The notes beneath the pieces are model-generated. The model was not told the DNA's origin and ran no database searches. It worked only from the letters and a program-made list of their open reading frames with translations. A DNA stretch of 64,000 bases, taken from the NCBI RefSeq assembly GCF_905171775.1, contig NC_053489.1, positions 390,623,483-390,687,482 on the forward strand, in the 5' to 3' direction. Position 1 is the stretch's first letter. Every line of letters starts with the position of its first letter. The position numbers and the translations under genes are program-made. The DNA is from Rana temporaria (Eukaryota; Chordata; Amphibia; Anura; Ranidae). Below are positions 23,331-35,375 of this stretch, one piece after another.

Positions 23331-24038
23331 GGGCCAGATTCACAAAAGGGTTACGACGGCGTATCTGCTGATACGCCGTCGTATCCCTGTTTCTATCTAT
23401 GCGGCTGATTCATAGAATCAGTTACGCATAGATATTCCTAAGATCCGGCAGGTGTAATAGTTTTACACTGTCGGATCTTAGGATGCAGTACCGCGGCCGC
23501 CACTGGGGGCATTTCTCGTCGTAAACCAGCGTCGGGTATGCAAATTAGCACTTACGGAGATCCACAAAGGTTTTTCCCTTCGTGAAGTTGCCGTAAGTGT
23601 TAGTTTGCCGTCGCAAAGATAGGGTACCTTTTTACAAAGTGTAAAGTTAGTACACCATGTAAAAGTATACCCGTCTTTCCCGCGTCGCTGTCAATTTTTT
23701 TTTACGTTTTTTTTTTTTTTTTTTTTTTTTTTTTGCCGCAACTCTTTTTTTACCCGTCGCGATTCACAAAACCTTGGCGCAACGTAACTTCGCGCAAAAA
23801 GCACGTCGGGAAAATGGCGTCGGGAGCATGCGCAGTACGTCCGGTGCGGGAACGCGCCTAATTTAAATGGGACTCGCCCCATTTGAATTGGCCCGCCTTG
23901 CGCCGGACTAATTTAGGATACACCGCCGCAAATTTCCAGGTAAGTGCTTTGTGGATCGGGCACTAACTTGGGCAATTTGCGGCGGTGTAACTTAAATCGG
24001 AAAAGTTACGTTGCGCCCGCTGGTTGTGAATCTGGCCC
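23331..24038. mobile_element. Harbinger-type MITE 4
   Basis: GGGCCAGATTCACAAAAGG at the left, GTGAATCTGGCCC at the right, with an exact 3 bp duplication ACA on both sides (23328-23330, 24039-24041). It contains GGATACACCGCCGCAAATT near the right end and a long T run at 23710-23733. Confidence 0.8.
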
Positions 24039-24201
24039 ACAGTCCATAAATTATCATTTGGAATGTTTAGGGTTAGAAAGTTAATTTTAAACATTGCAAC
24101 TCATTTCTATCTGGAGTATTATATTATTTAGCTGCATAATGTTGTTTTCTTGCATTTGAAGTATGTTTAAAACACACATCCAACATAGGTCAGCAGCTTA
24201 A

Positions 24202-24694
24202 AGGAACACTAAAGGTTCGTTTTTTATTAGATCAATTGATTGCTGTAAGCTAGAGCATTTAAATATGACCTACCTCGTTTTTCCTTTTGTCCTCCAAAAT
24301 ACAGTAATCCAGGTTTGAAAATGCCATTTCCTGTCACTCCTCTTCTTGCTTTCCACCAGCATCTGAGCCGTTTTCCATGGTGGAAAGCAGAATGTGCTCA
24401 CCCCCTCCCTATGACTACAGCCCTGCGTGAAGATGCTCTCTTATCCCTCACAGGCATGGAGGCTAAGCTTAATGGGAACTGTAGTTCCCATTAGGCTGTG
24501 ATGTAGTAAGAATGAATGCACACCGCAAACCAGGAAGTCAGTGAGAATAATGATTCAGGAGTGCTGGATGTGAATAAAACAGCTCGATTTCAACAGGTAT
24601 CAAACTAGTTATAATGCAAAACATTACTTTTTACTTTATCAGCTACTGTCAGACTTTAATTTAAGAGGAAAATATTTTTGTCTTTACAACCCCT
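24202..24694. mobile_element. TTAA-target MITE (T2/Kolobok-like)
   Basis: TTAA at 24198-24201 and 24695-24698. Termini AGGAACACTAAAGGTTCG and CTTTACAACCCCT are inverted-repeat related (AGG-ACACTAAAGG versus AGGGGTTGTAAAG). About 490 bp, non-coding. TTAA targets and AGG-type ends fit Kolobok/T2 elements, which are common in frogs. Confidence 0.6.
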
Positions 24695-24786
24695 TTAAGT
24701 TCTGACTGACTTCAATAGTGAAGTGTAGATAACACAATGGTGACTTTCACCTGCTTCATGTTGCATTATGTTCCTTTGGACACATC

Positions 24787-25537
24787 GGCCCGGATTCAGA
24801 AACAAGATACGACGGCGTATCTCCTGATACGCCGCCGTATCTCTGAGTGCGGGCCATCGTATCTATGCTCCTGATTCAGAGAATCAGTTACGCATAGATA
24901 TCCCTAAGATCCGACTGGTGTAAGTGTCTTACACCGTCGTATCTTAGGCTGCATATTCTCGCTGGCCACTAGGTGGCGCTTCCGTATAGTTACGCAAGGA
25001 ATATGCAAATTGGTATTTATGCCGATTCAGAAACGAACGACCGACCGGCGTTTTTTTTTTACATTGTTTGCGTTAGGCTTTTTCCGGCGTACAGTTACCC
25101 CTGCTATATGAGGGGTATGTGCGGCGTATCCTATGTTAAGTATGGCCGTCGTTCCCGCGTCGAATTTTGAAAATTTTACATCGTTTGCGTAAGTCGTTCA
25201 TGAATAGGGCTGGACGTCATTTACGTTCACGTCAAATCCAATACGTCCTTGCTGCCTACTTTGGCGCAATGCACACTGGGATATTTTACGGACGGCGCAT
25301 GCGCCGTTCAAAAAAAAGTCAAAAACGCAGGGTCAAGTAAAATTTAAATACAACACGCCCCCATCATCCCCATTTGAATTAGGCAGCCTTACGCCGCAAC
25401 ACATACATTATGCCGCCGTAACTAAGGGCGCAAGTTCTTTCTGAATACAGAACTTGTGCCCAAAGTTACAGCGGCGTAACGTATCGGAGATACGTTACGC
25501 CGGAAGAAAGATGCGCTCAGGTATCTGAATCTAGCCC
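24787..25537. mobile_element. Harbinger-type MITE 5
   Basis: GGCCCGGATTCAGAAACAAG at left, TCTGAATCTAGCCC at right, flanked by ATC on both sides (24784-24786, 25538-25540). Subterminal TACGACGGCGTATCTCC and GATACGCCGCCGTATC are shared with MITEs 4 and 6. Confidence 0.8.
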
Positions 25538-26361
25538 ATCAAGTTCTACTAAGGTCCGATTAGATTCAGGCAAAGCAAGTCAAGCATGTGGCTTTCTTTG
25601 CCATGCGTTTTGTGGTCAAACAAATGTGTTTGAGCAGCACTGCACCTCACTCAAATGGAAGAGGGTACATTTGACATCAACACCTGTCCACACAAAACCT
25701 TACTACTGTAACTTTGGTATCTTGTGATGAACCTACTAAGATTTCATATTCCACCAAATTGGAATATAAATTATCTGCATAAGCAGAAACAAAATATTGA
25801 TATGAATTTGTGTGCTTATTTGGTGAATGAATATATTCAGTCAGTGCAGGTAGTGTAGTGTATATATAACAAAGTGTAATGAAGTGGTTAAGGGGAATGG
25901 CGTGGGGGTCCCCCCCAAAATCCATACCAGGCCCTTCAGGTCTGGTATGAATTTTAAGGGGAACCCCATGCCAAAATTTAAAAACAAATGGCATGGGGTT
26001 CCCCCCCCAAAATCCATACCAGGCTGGTGCAAGGGCCTCATCCCCACAACCCTTGCCCAGTGGTTGTGGAGGTCTGTGGGTGGGGGCTTATTGGAATCTA
26101 GAGGGCCCCTTTAACAAGTGTAAATGTACAGCGGAGTCCATTTACACCCACCAGTTCATAGAGCAGAGTGGGCTTGGTCCGTGTCCACTCTGCATACACT
26201 GAGCTCAAATGGACCTGTCATCTACCCACTCTGCTGTGATCAGTGGAAAGTTCCCCTGCTGATCATAACAAAGTCTGCCCTGTGTGAAAGGGGCTTTAGA
26301 GATTTGAAGGAAAACTATTTTATTGATACATAATAAACATATGAATTTCATTAAACTTTTT
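25538..26361. other. no gene; palindromic repeat at about 25888-26030
   Basis: The words AAAATCCATACCAGGC and GGCATGGGGTTCCCC occur in direct and inverted copies between 25905 and 26028 and can fold back. The end of the stretch (GTGTGAAAGGGGCTTTA near 26280) resembles a MITE terminus. The remainder, including 25541-25880, shows nothing recognisable. Confidence 0.4.
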
Positions 26362-26471
26362 GGGCCAGATCCACGTAGCACGGCGCATTGTTCCGTCCGG
26401 CGTAGCGTATCTCAGATACACTACGCCGCCGTATCTTACAGCGTATTTTCCGTATGCTCAAAGAATTTGCA

Positions 26472-29400
26472 TTTAGAGAATACTATAGTAGTCTATACCA
26501 ATTGGAGAAACAATTAGTAACAACAAAAAATCAGAATAGAGAGGATCAGATTAAGGAATATATAATTGCCTCAGGAATGCCCAGGATACCAGAAGAAAGC
26601 GTTGGGAACATAGAGAAGCCGATAACATCGGAGGAGTTTCTAGAAGCAATCAAAACAATGAAATCGGGTAAATCCCCTGGCCCAGATGGATACACTTTAT
26701 TATATTATAAAACCTTTTACGAAAAATTGACACCAAAATTTTTTGCAGCCTTTAACTCATTAAGAGAAGGCAAGCCGATGCTAAGGGAGACACTAGGGGC
26801 GCACATAGCGGTGATCCCGAAAGAGGGAAAAGACCCTACGTTATGTACTAGTTATCGACCAATATCCCTGTTGAATGTAGATTTAAAAATACTCGCTAAT
26901 AGGTTAATAACGTATATCCCATCTTTAATACACCCAGACCAGGTAGGGTTTACACCCGGCAGAGAGGGGAGGGAAAATACACAAAGAGTATTAAGCACTA
27001 TCTATTTATCCCAACTCCATCAGAACCCGTTAGTATTGGTATCAACTGATGCGGAGAAAGCTTTTGATAGGGTTGACTGGGGATTCCTGAGAACCACATT
27101 ACAACATATAAGATTAGGAAAAGGGATGCAAAATTGGATCTCAAGCCTATATTCTTGCCCGACGGCAAGGGTGAAGATAAACGAGGTGATGTCCGAACCA
27201 TTCTCAATATGGAATGGGACAAGGCAAGGATGCCCACTTTCCCCGATTGTCTTCACTCTTACCCTTGAACCATTTCTGAGAATGATATGGGCAAACGCGG
27301 ATATCAGAGGTATTCGGGTAAGGGGGGACGAGTACAAAGTGGCCGCATTTGCAGATGACCTATTATTCTCGATAACGTCCCCCGAGCTATCCCTCCCATT
27401 ACTATTGAAGGAGATAAGGGAATACGGAGATCTGTCTAACTTCAAGGTGAATTATAATAAATCGGAGGCGATGGGGGTGGAGGTGAATGGATTGATGCAG
27501 CAGCAATTGGCGGCAAATTTTCCCTTTAAATGGACAGGTTCCCAGGTAAACCGGCGAGAATAAGGAGAGATATTCTTACACTGCCGAAAGAGAGAGGAGG
27601 GATGGGATTCCCAGACCCTATCAGGTATCACGATGCCTCACATATGGCAAGAGTAGTAGAGTGGTGTGCTCATCAGAAGGAGAAACCATGGATTCATATG
27701 GAACAAAAAATCACAAATATCCCCTTGGAGGGAATGGCGTGGATCGCAGAAATAGATATCCCACCAAGGGTGAAGAAACACCCCACAGTAGGAGCGACGA
27801 TAAGAGCGATAAAAAGGATTTTTAGGAAAACTAAGATTTCAGAATATCTAAGCCCAATGCTGCCGATTCTTGGGAATCCGAGGTTTGAAATAGGTTTAAC
27901 AGATTTATATTTTAACCACTTAAGATCCGCGCTATAGACAAAAGTGGCCGTTTAAACACGGCCTTTTATGTGCATTACCCGCGGCGGGTAAAAACTGTCC
28001 CGGCGCATCGCCGAAGACCCGATGCGTGTACCTGGCGGCCGCGATGTCCGCCGGGTACACGCGATCGTCGGTGACACGGTAGGTGACAGCAGGAACGTGG
28101 AGCTCTGTGTGTAAACACAGAGCTCCACGTGCTGTCAGAGGAGAGGAGACCGATCTGTGTCTCTTGTACATAGAGACACAGCATCGGTCACCTCCCCCAG
28201 TCACCCCCCTCCCCCCACACAGTTAGAACACGCCCAGGCTACACAGTTTACCCCTTCCTCACCCCCTAGTGTTAACCCCTTCCCTGCCAGTCACATTTAT
28301 ACAGTAATTAGTGCATTTTTATAGCACTGATCGCTGTATAAATGTGAATGGCGTCAAATTTGTGTCAAAAGTGTCCGATACGTCCGCCGCAATATCCCAG
28401 TCCCAATAAAAATCGCAGATCGCTGCCATTACTAGTAAAAAAAAAAATAATAAAAAAAATCATAATTCTGTTCCCCATTTTGTAGGCGCTATAACTTTTG
28501 CGCAAACCAGTCGCTTATTGCGATTTTTTTTATTTTTTTTACAAAAATACGTCGAAAAATACGTATCGGCCTTAACTGAGAAAAAAAAGAGTTTTTTTTA
28601 AAAAAAATTGGGATATTTATTATAGCAACAGTAAAAAAAATATATATTTTTTTTAAATTGTCGCTCTTTTTTTGTTTATAGCGCAAAAAATAAAAACCGC
28701 AGAGGTGATCAAATACCACCAAAAGAAAGCTCTATTTGTGGGGAAAAAAGGACGCCAATTTTGTTTGGGAGTCACGTCGCACGACCGTGCAATTGTCAGT
28801 TAAAGCGACGCAGTGCCGGAAGCTGAAATTTCGCCTGGGAACGAAGGGGGTTTATGTGCCCAGTAAGCAAGTGGTTAATAACCTAAGACGAATGGGAATG
28901 AGCAGATTAGTACACTACGAGAGTGACAATGAAATGAGGACTAGTGGAGAAATTGAAGACATAGTAGGGAGGGAACTGGACCCAATAAGATGACTGCAAT
29001 TGAAAGCCGCTATCCGAGCAATGAAACCACAAGGGGGCATGATTAGAAGACTATCGGAATTTGAGGTAGTGTGCTTAGAGGGAATGGCTTGTCCTGTATG
29101 TACAGCTTGCTAGTAGAATCAGAAGCTCCACAAATTTTTTTATTTATTCAAGCCTGGGAAAGAGAGCTAGGGATGACATTTTCAAAGACTCAGAAGAATA
29201 AAATCTACCGGTTTACACATAAGGCCTCGCTAGCCAGCAGATATCAGGAAGGGGGATATAAAATTTTAACTAGATGGTACATGACTCCAGTAGTACTTAA
29301 AAAGATATTCCCAGAAGTATCAGACCAATGCTGGCGATGCGGAGAGGCGGAGGGCAACATGATACACATATTTTGGGAATCCCCGAAATTGAAAAATTTC

Positions 29401-29652
29401 TGGAAAATGGTGGCGGATACAATAAGAGATATTACGGAGGTGGATCTGGGGGATGGCCCAGCGGTATTTTTGCTGAATGACCTCCCAGTCTCCTTGGTAA
29501 AATTAAAAAATTCTCTAATTAGAGGCGTGTATTCCAATTCTTTGGAAGAGCACGGACATGCCGACAAGGAGACAGTGGCTGAGCAGAGTAACAGAAATCC
29601 AGCAAATGGAAAATTTGACCATGGGAATGAGAGAACAGGAGGAGAAATATAG
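26472..29652 (+). pseudogene. L1-D ORF2: reverse transcriptase and C-terminal region, broken
   Basis: RT blocks in order: KSGKSPGPDGYTLLYYK (26663), TSYRPISLLNVDLKILANRL (26846), DQVGFTPGREGREN, STDAEKAFDRVDWGF (27042), GTRQGCPLSPIVF (27220), and AFADDLLF with the catalytic Asp pair (27346). At about 27540 the frame shifts and the residues jump from FKWTG to PGKPARIRRDILTL, so roughly a hundred codons are missing. GGMGFPDP follows. A piggyBac-like MITE interrupts after DLYF (27911) and the coding resumes NLRRMGMSRLVH at 28880. The last part (to 29652) has CWRCGEAEGNMIHIFWES, the CCHC knuckle with the final Cys replaced by Ser. Confidence 0.8.
27916..28874. mobile_element. piggyBac-like MITE, long form (copy 2)
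   Basis: Ends CCACTTAAGATCCGCGC and GCAAGTGG lie between TTAA at 27912-27915 and 28875-28878. The right half follows the 17135-18132 copy closely, including GCTCTATTTGTGGGG and GCGACGCAGTGCCG. A hairpin (GTGTAAACACAGAGCTCCAC near 28110) lies in the left half. It is inserted in the ORF2 reading frame of L1-D. Confidence 0.75.
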
Positions 29653-29817
29653 ACATGTGTGGGCCCCATTTATTAAATATAGAGATCAAAACCCTTGAGG
29701 AGGAGGTGGGAGGGGATGGACATCCGAGGAGAACTTTGAATTTTTTTTTTTTTTTTGTCATTTGCTTAGGGGTTGGGATGGGTTGGGGGGAGGGGGAGAG
29801 GGCTTTTTGATTTGTTT

Positions 29818-31201
29818 TTTTAAAACATAGGTGCTGCGCTATTACCAACAATTGCTGCTGTAAGTACAAATAATGTTGACGATACCTCATAAACACCCTT
29901 CTCAGGAGGTATCAATAATTGAATTAATCAAAATGTGCAAAATAAACAAAAATTAATAATAAATACAATTAAAGTACAATTAAATACCAAAAAGCCCCAA
30001 AGAGAACCAAGCGTCCCTCTTCACTCACACCTTGTGCGAGTGCATATATAAGAACCAAAATTAGTGACACACTAAGTATGGAAGTCTTATTGGCAGCTTA
30101 TGGACAATGCACACACAGGCTGATAGATTAGCCTGAAGGGGTCAGTCCCAGGTAAACTTGATGGTGCTACAAACGATGATATCAGGCAGCCAGTGAATAT
30201 CCATTCATCCAGAAATGGCAGCTCATGTAAAAAAGGAGACAAGACATAGTGCAAGACTGTATAGTGTATGTGGCAAAAAGGTATTCAGTGCGGTATAACA
30301 CTCACGAAACCCCCGATCAATCACAGCATTCAGCGAGGCAGAAATGGGATAAGCCGCTCAGCGTTGCGATCTCCTCATTCAGACGGATCTCCCGTCGATC
30401 GCGTCACTAGGCTCCTCCCCCACGCGTTACGTCACTAGGCACGTGACTTAGTCATGGGCCTAGTGACGTAACGCGTGGGGGAGGAGCCTAGTGACGCGAT
30501 CGACGGGAGATCCGTCTGAATGAGGAGATCGCAACGCTGAGCGGCTTATCCCATTTCTGCCTCGCTGAATGCTGTGATTGATCGGGGGTTTCGTGAGTGT
30601 TATACCGCACTGAATACCTTTTTGCCACATACACTATACAGTCTTGCACTATGTCTTGTCTCCTTTTTTACATGAGCTGCCATTTCTGGATGAATGGATA
30701 TTCACTGGCTGCCTGATATCATCGTTTGTAGCACCATCAAGTTTACCTGGGACTGACCCCTTCAGGCTAATCTATCAGCCTGTGTGTGCATTGTCCATAA
30801 GCTGCCAATAAGACTTCCATACTTAGTGTGTCACTAATTTTGGTTCTTATATATGCACTCGCACAAGGTGTGAGTGAAGAGGGACGCTTGGTTCTCTTTG
30901 GGGCTTTTTGGTATTTAATTGTACTTTAATTGTATTTATTATTAATTTTTTGTTTATTTTGCACATTTTGATTAATTCAATTATTGATACCTCCTGAGAA
31001 GGGTGTTTATGAGGTATCGTCAACATTATTTGTACTTACAGCAGCAATTGTTGGTAATAGCGCAGCACCTATGTTTTAAAATTTTCTTTTGGTTTGTACA
31101 CCGTCCCGTGTTTGCAGCTCTACCATTTGGGTATATTTGCTGTGTGTGTTTTTTTTTTCCTTTTGTGATTATATTGTAGTAGCGCTGTAGTACCATTTTT
31201 T
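29818..31201 (+). mobile_element. hairpin retroposon-like element 3 (621 bp stem)
   Basis: Flanked by the 15 bp direct repeat CTTTTTGATTTGTTT (29803-29817 and 31202-31216). Left arm 29820-30440 and right arm 30458-31079 are inverted copies that agree everywhere I compared them except a one-base length change in an A/T run, around a 17 nt loop. The right 122 bp (31080-31201) are unpaired and end with TAGCGCTGTAG and T-rich DNA. The loop is bordered by CACGCGTTACGTCACTAGGC. The arms have no coding capacity. Transcription across it would make an RNA with a very long duplex. It is inserted in the 3'UTR of L1-D. Confidence 0.75.
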
Positions 31202-32628
31202 CTTTTTGATTTGTTTGTCTGTGCTGCATGCCCTAATCTCATAGTGTTTAGAATGGACAATTTGTATTTAATTTGTTGCTTGTAAGTACCTTTATTTTGT
31301 AGTCCTTCATTACTTCCTCCTCCTTATTAGCCTAGGCTATTAAGTCACAAGGCTATTTGCAAGGGTTTCTGGGATAGGCATCATGTTTCCCAGTAGTCCT
31401 TGCAAACCTGACTGAAACCTGACTGAAACCTATTACATTGCTTGTGCAGCACTGAGCATGTGCGAGATATGCAAAGCTGAAATCCAGGAAGTCATACAGT
31501 CTGGCTTCATGATACCCACACTTAAGATGGCCACGGTCTATTTCTAGATTATAAACTATCTAAATGCTGTAACAACCTAACAAAATGGACGTTAGTTTAC
31601 AGACTGACTTTACTAGAATACATTAAACTTGTGTATTACAGGGGTATTTATATATAAAAAGTGAAATTGTGGATGGAACTCCCCTTTAATAATAGACAGG
31701 GAGTTAAGAAGGTATACTTTTGTGATTTAGAGGAATAACAGTAGCTAAAATTTTATCGCAAAAGATAATTGAAATGTTATGTTCACGGTTGTAACTTATT
31801 CTGTTTGAACTTTTGAAAAGAGCAAGAAAGAAAAAAATGGAAAATAAAGAATAAAAAAAAAAAAGAATTTGCACCGTAAGTTACGGCGGCGTAGTGTAAC
31901 TGTGTTGGGGTAAGGGCGCGCAATTCAAATGGATGAGATGGGGGCGTGTTTTATGTTAATACGTCTTGACCGGACGTAAATGGCGTTTTTTCTGAACGCC
32001 GCATGCGCCGTCCGTGGGGGTATTCCAGTGCCGCATGCTCCAAATTAACCCACAACAAGCCAATGCTTTCGACGTGAACGTAATTCTACGCAAAGCCCTA
32101 TTCGCGAACGACTTGCGCAAATAACGTAAAATTTTCAAAATTCGACGCGGGAACGACGTCCATACTTAACATAGGATACGCCTCATATAGCAGGGGTAAC
32201 TTTACGCCGGAAAAAGCCTTACGGAAACAATGTAAAAAAATGCGCCGGCCGGACGTACGTTTGTGGATTGGCGTACCTAACTAATTTGCATACTTGACGC
32301 GGAAATCGACAGAAGCGTCACCTAGCGGCCAGCGTAAATATGCACCTTAGATCCGACGGCGTACTAAGACGTACGCCAGTCGGATCTAGCCCAGCTTCAG
32401 GCGTTACGCGGCGTATCAATAGATACGCCGTCGTAACTTCTTTGTGGATCTGGCCCTTTATGTGTATTTTATTGGTGCCAGAAAAGTGTCCCATGTATGT
32501 ATATTGTTGTTGAATTGATAATAGGGATGATTGTACTTACCCTATAAGGCAGACCTGGGCAAACTACGGCCCGCGGGCCGTATACGGCCCGGCGGACCTT
32601 TTAATCCGGCCCACCCCCGCCGCCGCAA

Positions 32629-32991
32629 CCTACTGTTATCACCGCGGCGGGGAACATAACAGACAGCGTTCGTTTGAACAGCTGTTTTCCCCGCCGCGCA
32701 TAGACACTCCCCCTTGGACGGATCTGTCCAATCGCGAGCAAGGGGGAGTCACATAGACACTCCCCCTTGCTCGCGATTGGACAGATCCGTCCAAGGGGGA
32801 GTGTCTATGGCATAGACACTTCCCCTTGGACGGATCTGTCCAATCGCGAGCAAGGGGGAGTCACATAGACACTCCCCCTTGCTCGCGATTGGACAGATCC
32901 GTCCAAGGGGGAGTGTCTATGCGCAGCGGGGAAAACAGCTGTTCAAACGAACGCTGTCTGTTATGTTCCCCGCTGCGGTGATAACAGTAGG
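32629..32991. repeat. 363 bp compound palindrome inside hAT element
   Basis: The outer arms start CCTACTGTTATCACCGC and end with its inverse at 32991. Within them a TAGACACTCCCCCTTGGACG unit and its inverse CGTCCAAGGGGGAGTGTCTA alternate, so several nested hairpins can form. The matching is close to perfect, with single-base differences. Confidence 0.75.
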
Positions 32992-33009
32992 CAGGGCCGG
33001 GAGGGGTCA

Positions 33010-33955
33010 CTGTGCCCATCACACGCAGCACATGCAGCCACTTGTGCCAACACATGCAGCCACTTGTGCCAACACACGCAGCCACTTGTGCCAACACACA
33101 CAGCCACTTCGCCACCATTAATTGTCGCCACTGTGCCAATCACACGCAGCCACTGTGCCAATCACACGCAGCCACTGTGCCAATCACACGCAGCCACTGT
33201 GCCAATCACACGCAGCCACTGTGCCCATCACACGCAGCCACTTGTGCCAACACATGCAGCCACTTGTGCCAACACACGCAGCCACTTGTGCCAACACACG
33301 CAGCCACTTCGCCACCATAAATTGTCGCCACTGTGCCAATCACACGCAGCCACTGTGCCAATCACACGCAGCCACTGTGCCAATCACACGTAGCCACTGT
33401 GCCAATCACACGCAGCCACTGTGCCAATCACACGCAGCCACTGTTCCCATCAAACGCAGCCACTGTGCCAATCACACTCAGCCACTGTGCAATCAATTGT
33501 TGCCACTGTTCCCAAAGACAGCCACTGTGCCAATCACATGCAGCCACTGTGCCAATCACATGCAGCCACTGTGTCAATCACACGCAGCCACTGTGCCAAT
33601 CACACGCAGCCACTGTGCCAATCACATGCAGCCACTGTGCCCATCAAACGCAGCCACTGTGCCAATCACACGCAGCCACTGTGCCAATAACACGCAGCCA
33701 CTCTGCCCATCAAACGCAGCCACTGTGCCAATCACACGCAGCCACTGTGCCCATCAAACGCAGCCACTGTGCCATCACATGCAGCCACTGTGCCAACACA
33801 CGCAGTCACTGTGCCATCAATTGTTGCCACTGTGCCCATCACACGCAGCCACTGTGCCATCAATTGTCGCCACTGTGCCCATCAAACGCAACCACTGTGC
33901 CATCACACGCAGCCACTGTGCCATCACATGCAGCCACTGTTTAATCAATTGTTAT
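33010..33955. repeat. minisatellite, 22 bp unit
   Basis: About forty copies of GCCACTGTGCCAATCACACG plus two bases, with variants (CAACACACG, CCATCAAACG) and interspersed CAATTGTCGCCACTG spacers. Higher-order structure is visible: blocks of three TTGTGCCAACACA units recur at 33035 and 33240. Open frames across it on + are repeat artefacts. Confidence 0.9.
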
Positions 33956-33971
33956 TGATTAAACAGTGGCT

Positions 33972-34895
33972 GCCTGTCCCCAGCCTCTGTCCCCCTCCTG
34001 TGTCATGTCCCCAGCGTCTGTCCCCCTCCTGTGTCATGTCCCCAGCCTCTGTCCCCCTCCTGTGTCATGTCCCCAGCCTCTGTCCCCCTCTTGTGTCATG
34101 TCCCCAGCCTCTGTCCCCCTCCTGTGCCATGTCCCCAGCGTCTGTCCCCCTCCTGTGCCATGTCCCCAGCCTCTGTCCCCCTCTTGTGTCATGTCCCCAG
34201 CCTCTGTCCCCCTCCTGTGTCATGTCCCCAGCCTCTGTCCCCCTCATGTGTCATGTCCCCAGCCTCTGTCCCCCTCCTGTGCCATGTCCCCAGCCTCTGT
34301 CCCCCTCCTGTGCCATGTCCCCAGCCTCTGTCCCCCTCCTGTGCCATGTCCCCAGCCACTGTCCCCCTCCTGTGCCATGTCCCCAGCCTCTGTCCCCCTC
34401 CTGTGTCATGTCCCCAGCCTCTGTCCCCCTCCTGTGTCATGTCCCCAGCCTCTGTCCCCCTCCTGTGTCATGTCCCCAGCCTCTGTCCCCCTCCTGTGTC
34501 ATGTCCCCAGCCTCTGTCCCCCTCCTGTGTCATGTCCCCAGCCTCTGTCCCCCTCCTGTGTCATGTCCCCAGCCTCTGTCCCCCTCCTGTGTCATGTCCC
34601 CAGCCTCTGTCCCCCTCCTGTGCCATGTCCCCAGCCTCTGCCCCCCTCCTGTGCCATGTCCCCAGCCTCTGTCCCCCTCCTGTGCCATGTCCCCAGCCTC
34701 TGTCCCCCTCCTGTGTCATGTCCCCAGCCTCTGTCCCCCTCCTGTGCCATGTCCCCAGCCACTGTCCCCCTCCTGTGTCATGTCCCCAGCCTCTGTCCCC
34801 CTCCTGTGTCATGTCCCCAGCCTCTGTCCCCCTCCTGTGTCATGTCCCCAGCCTCTGTCCCCCTCCTGTGTCATGTCCCCAGCCTCTGTCCCCCA
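33972..34895. repeat. minisatellite, 31 bp unit
   Basis: About thirty copies of the 31-mer containing CCCCAGCCTCTGTCCCCCTC followed by CTGTGTCATGT, very homogeneous. Differences are mainly TGTGTC versus TGTGCC, and CCTCT versus CCACT or CGTCT. Since 31 is not a multiple of three and the unit has no stop in any + frame, all three frames stay open for over 300 codons without encoding a gene. Confidence 0.92.
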
Positions 34896-35187
34896 GTTTT
34901 CCAACAATGATATTTACTGCTTTTTATAAAGAAATACAATTGATTTTATGCAGTATTGAGTTTAGCCTTTTGGCCCGGCCCTCCAAAATATTTTTAGGTT
35001 CTCATGTGGCCCCATCGAAAAAATAATTGCCCACCCCTGCTATAAGGGATACCCTTCTGAGTTTTCTATATCATTGGAGAATGTTATTGTAAAATGAATT
35101 CTGTGGCAAAAGTTTTTATGCATGAAGCGTTTTAAATGATTCATGAATAAAAAATACAAGTTATTTTAATATTTATAGCTGTTCTTT

Positions 35188-35328
35188 AAACCGGATTGTC
35201 ACGTGACTATCAATAAACGGGAACGATTTTTTTTTTTTTTCTTCAAGTAGTTGGGGTGGGCCCCAACTATTTGAAAAATAAAAAAAAATTCCTTTTATTG
35301 ATTGGTCACATGACAATTCGGTTCCAAG
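35188..35328. mobile_element. short foldback MITE
   Basis: Arms TAAACCGGATTGTCACGTGA and TCACATGACAATTCGGTT, with inner GTTGGGGTGGGCCCCAAC at the centre, form a single hairpin of about 140 bp. The family and target duplication were not determined. Confidence 0.6.
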
Positions 35329-35375
35329 TCTTCATCATCATCTTTGCATGGGTGATGGGGTCCTTCTCTAGGTGT

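Larger units (their letters stand above)
26472..31861 (+). mobile_element. 5'-truncated Tx1-like L1 (L1-D) with poly(A) tail
   Basis: Flanked by the 12 bp direct repeat AAAGAATTTGCA (26460-26471 and 31862-31873) and ending in an AATAAAGAATAAAA-type tail, the hallmarks of target-primed L1 insertion. It starts inside the ORF2 endonuclease-RT linker. A piggyBac-like MITE (27916-28874) and a hairpin element (29818-31201) are inserted later. Subtracting them leaves about 3 kb. The stretch 31217-31690, with GGAACTCCCCTTTAA at its right end, may include another TTAA-target MITE in the 3'UTR. Confidence 0.8.
26362..32456. mobile_element. Harbinger-type MITE 6, split by L1-D
   Basis: The left piece 26362-26471 begins GGGCCAGATCCACGTAGC, the right piece resumes at 31874 and ends TTGTGGATCTGGCCC at 32456. 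TTT flanks both ends. The two pieces meet at the L1 target duplication, so the MITE (about 690 bp) was already in place when the L1 inserted. Confidence 0.75.
32550..35039. mobile_element. hAT element (Charlie-like ends) with palindrome and two minisatellites
   Basis: Ends CAGACCTGGGCAAACTACGG and TAATTGCCCACCCCTG, with an exact 8 bp duplication CTATAAGG (32542-32549 and 35040-35047). GC-rich subterminal GGCCCGCGGGCC is common in this hAT group. No transposase is present. The interior is a 363 bp palindrome followed by two tandem arrays. Confidence 0.85.

Noticed and set aside
33010..33955. Possible CRISPR-like array
   Set aside because: Units are tandem 22-mers without unique spacers, inside a hAT transposon of a eukaryotic genome.
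33012..34929. Several long + frames (up to 386 codons) in overlapping phases
   Set aside because: They follow the 22 bp and 31 bp tandem arrays; neither unit has a stop in the frames used, so the openness is a property of the repeat. No ATG context, splice site or family match supports a gene.
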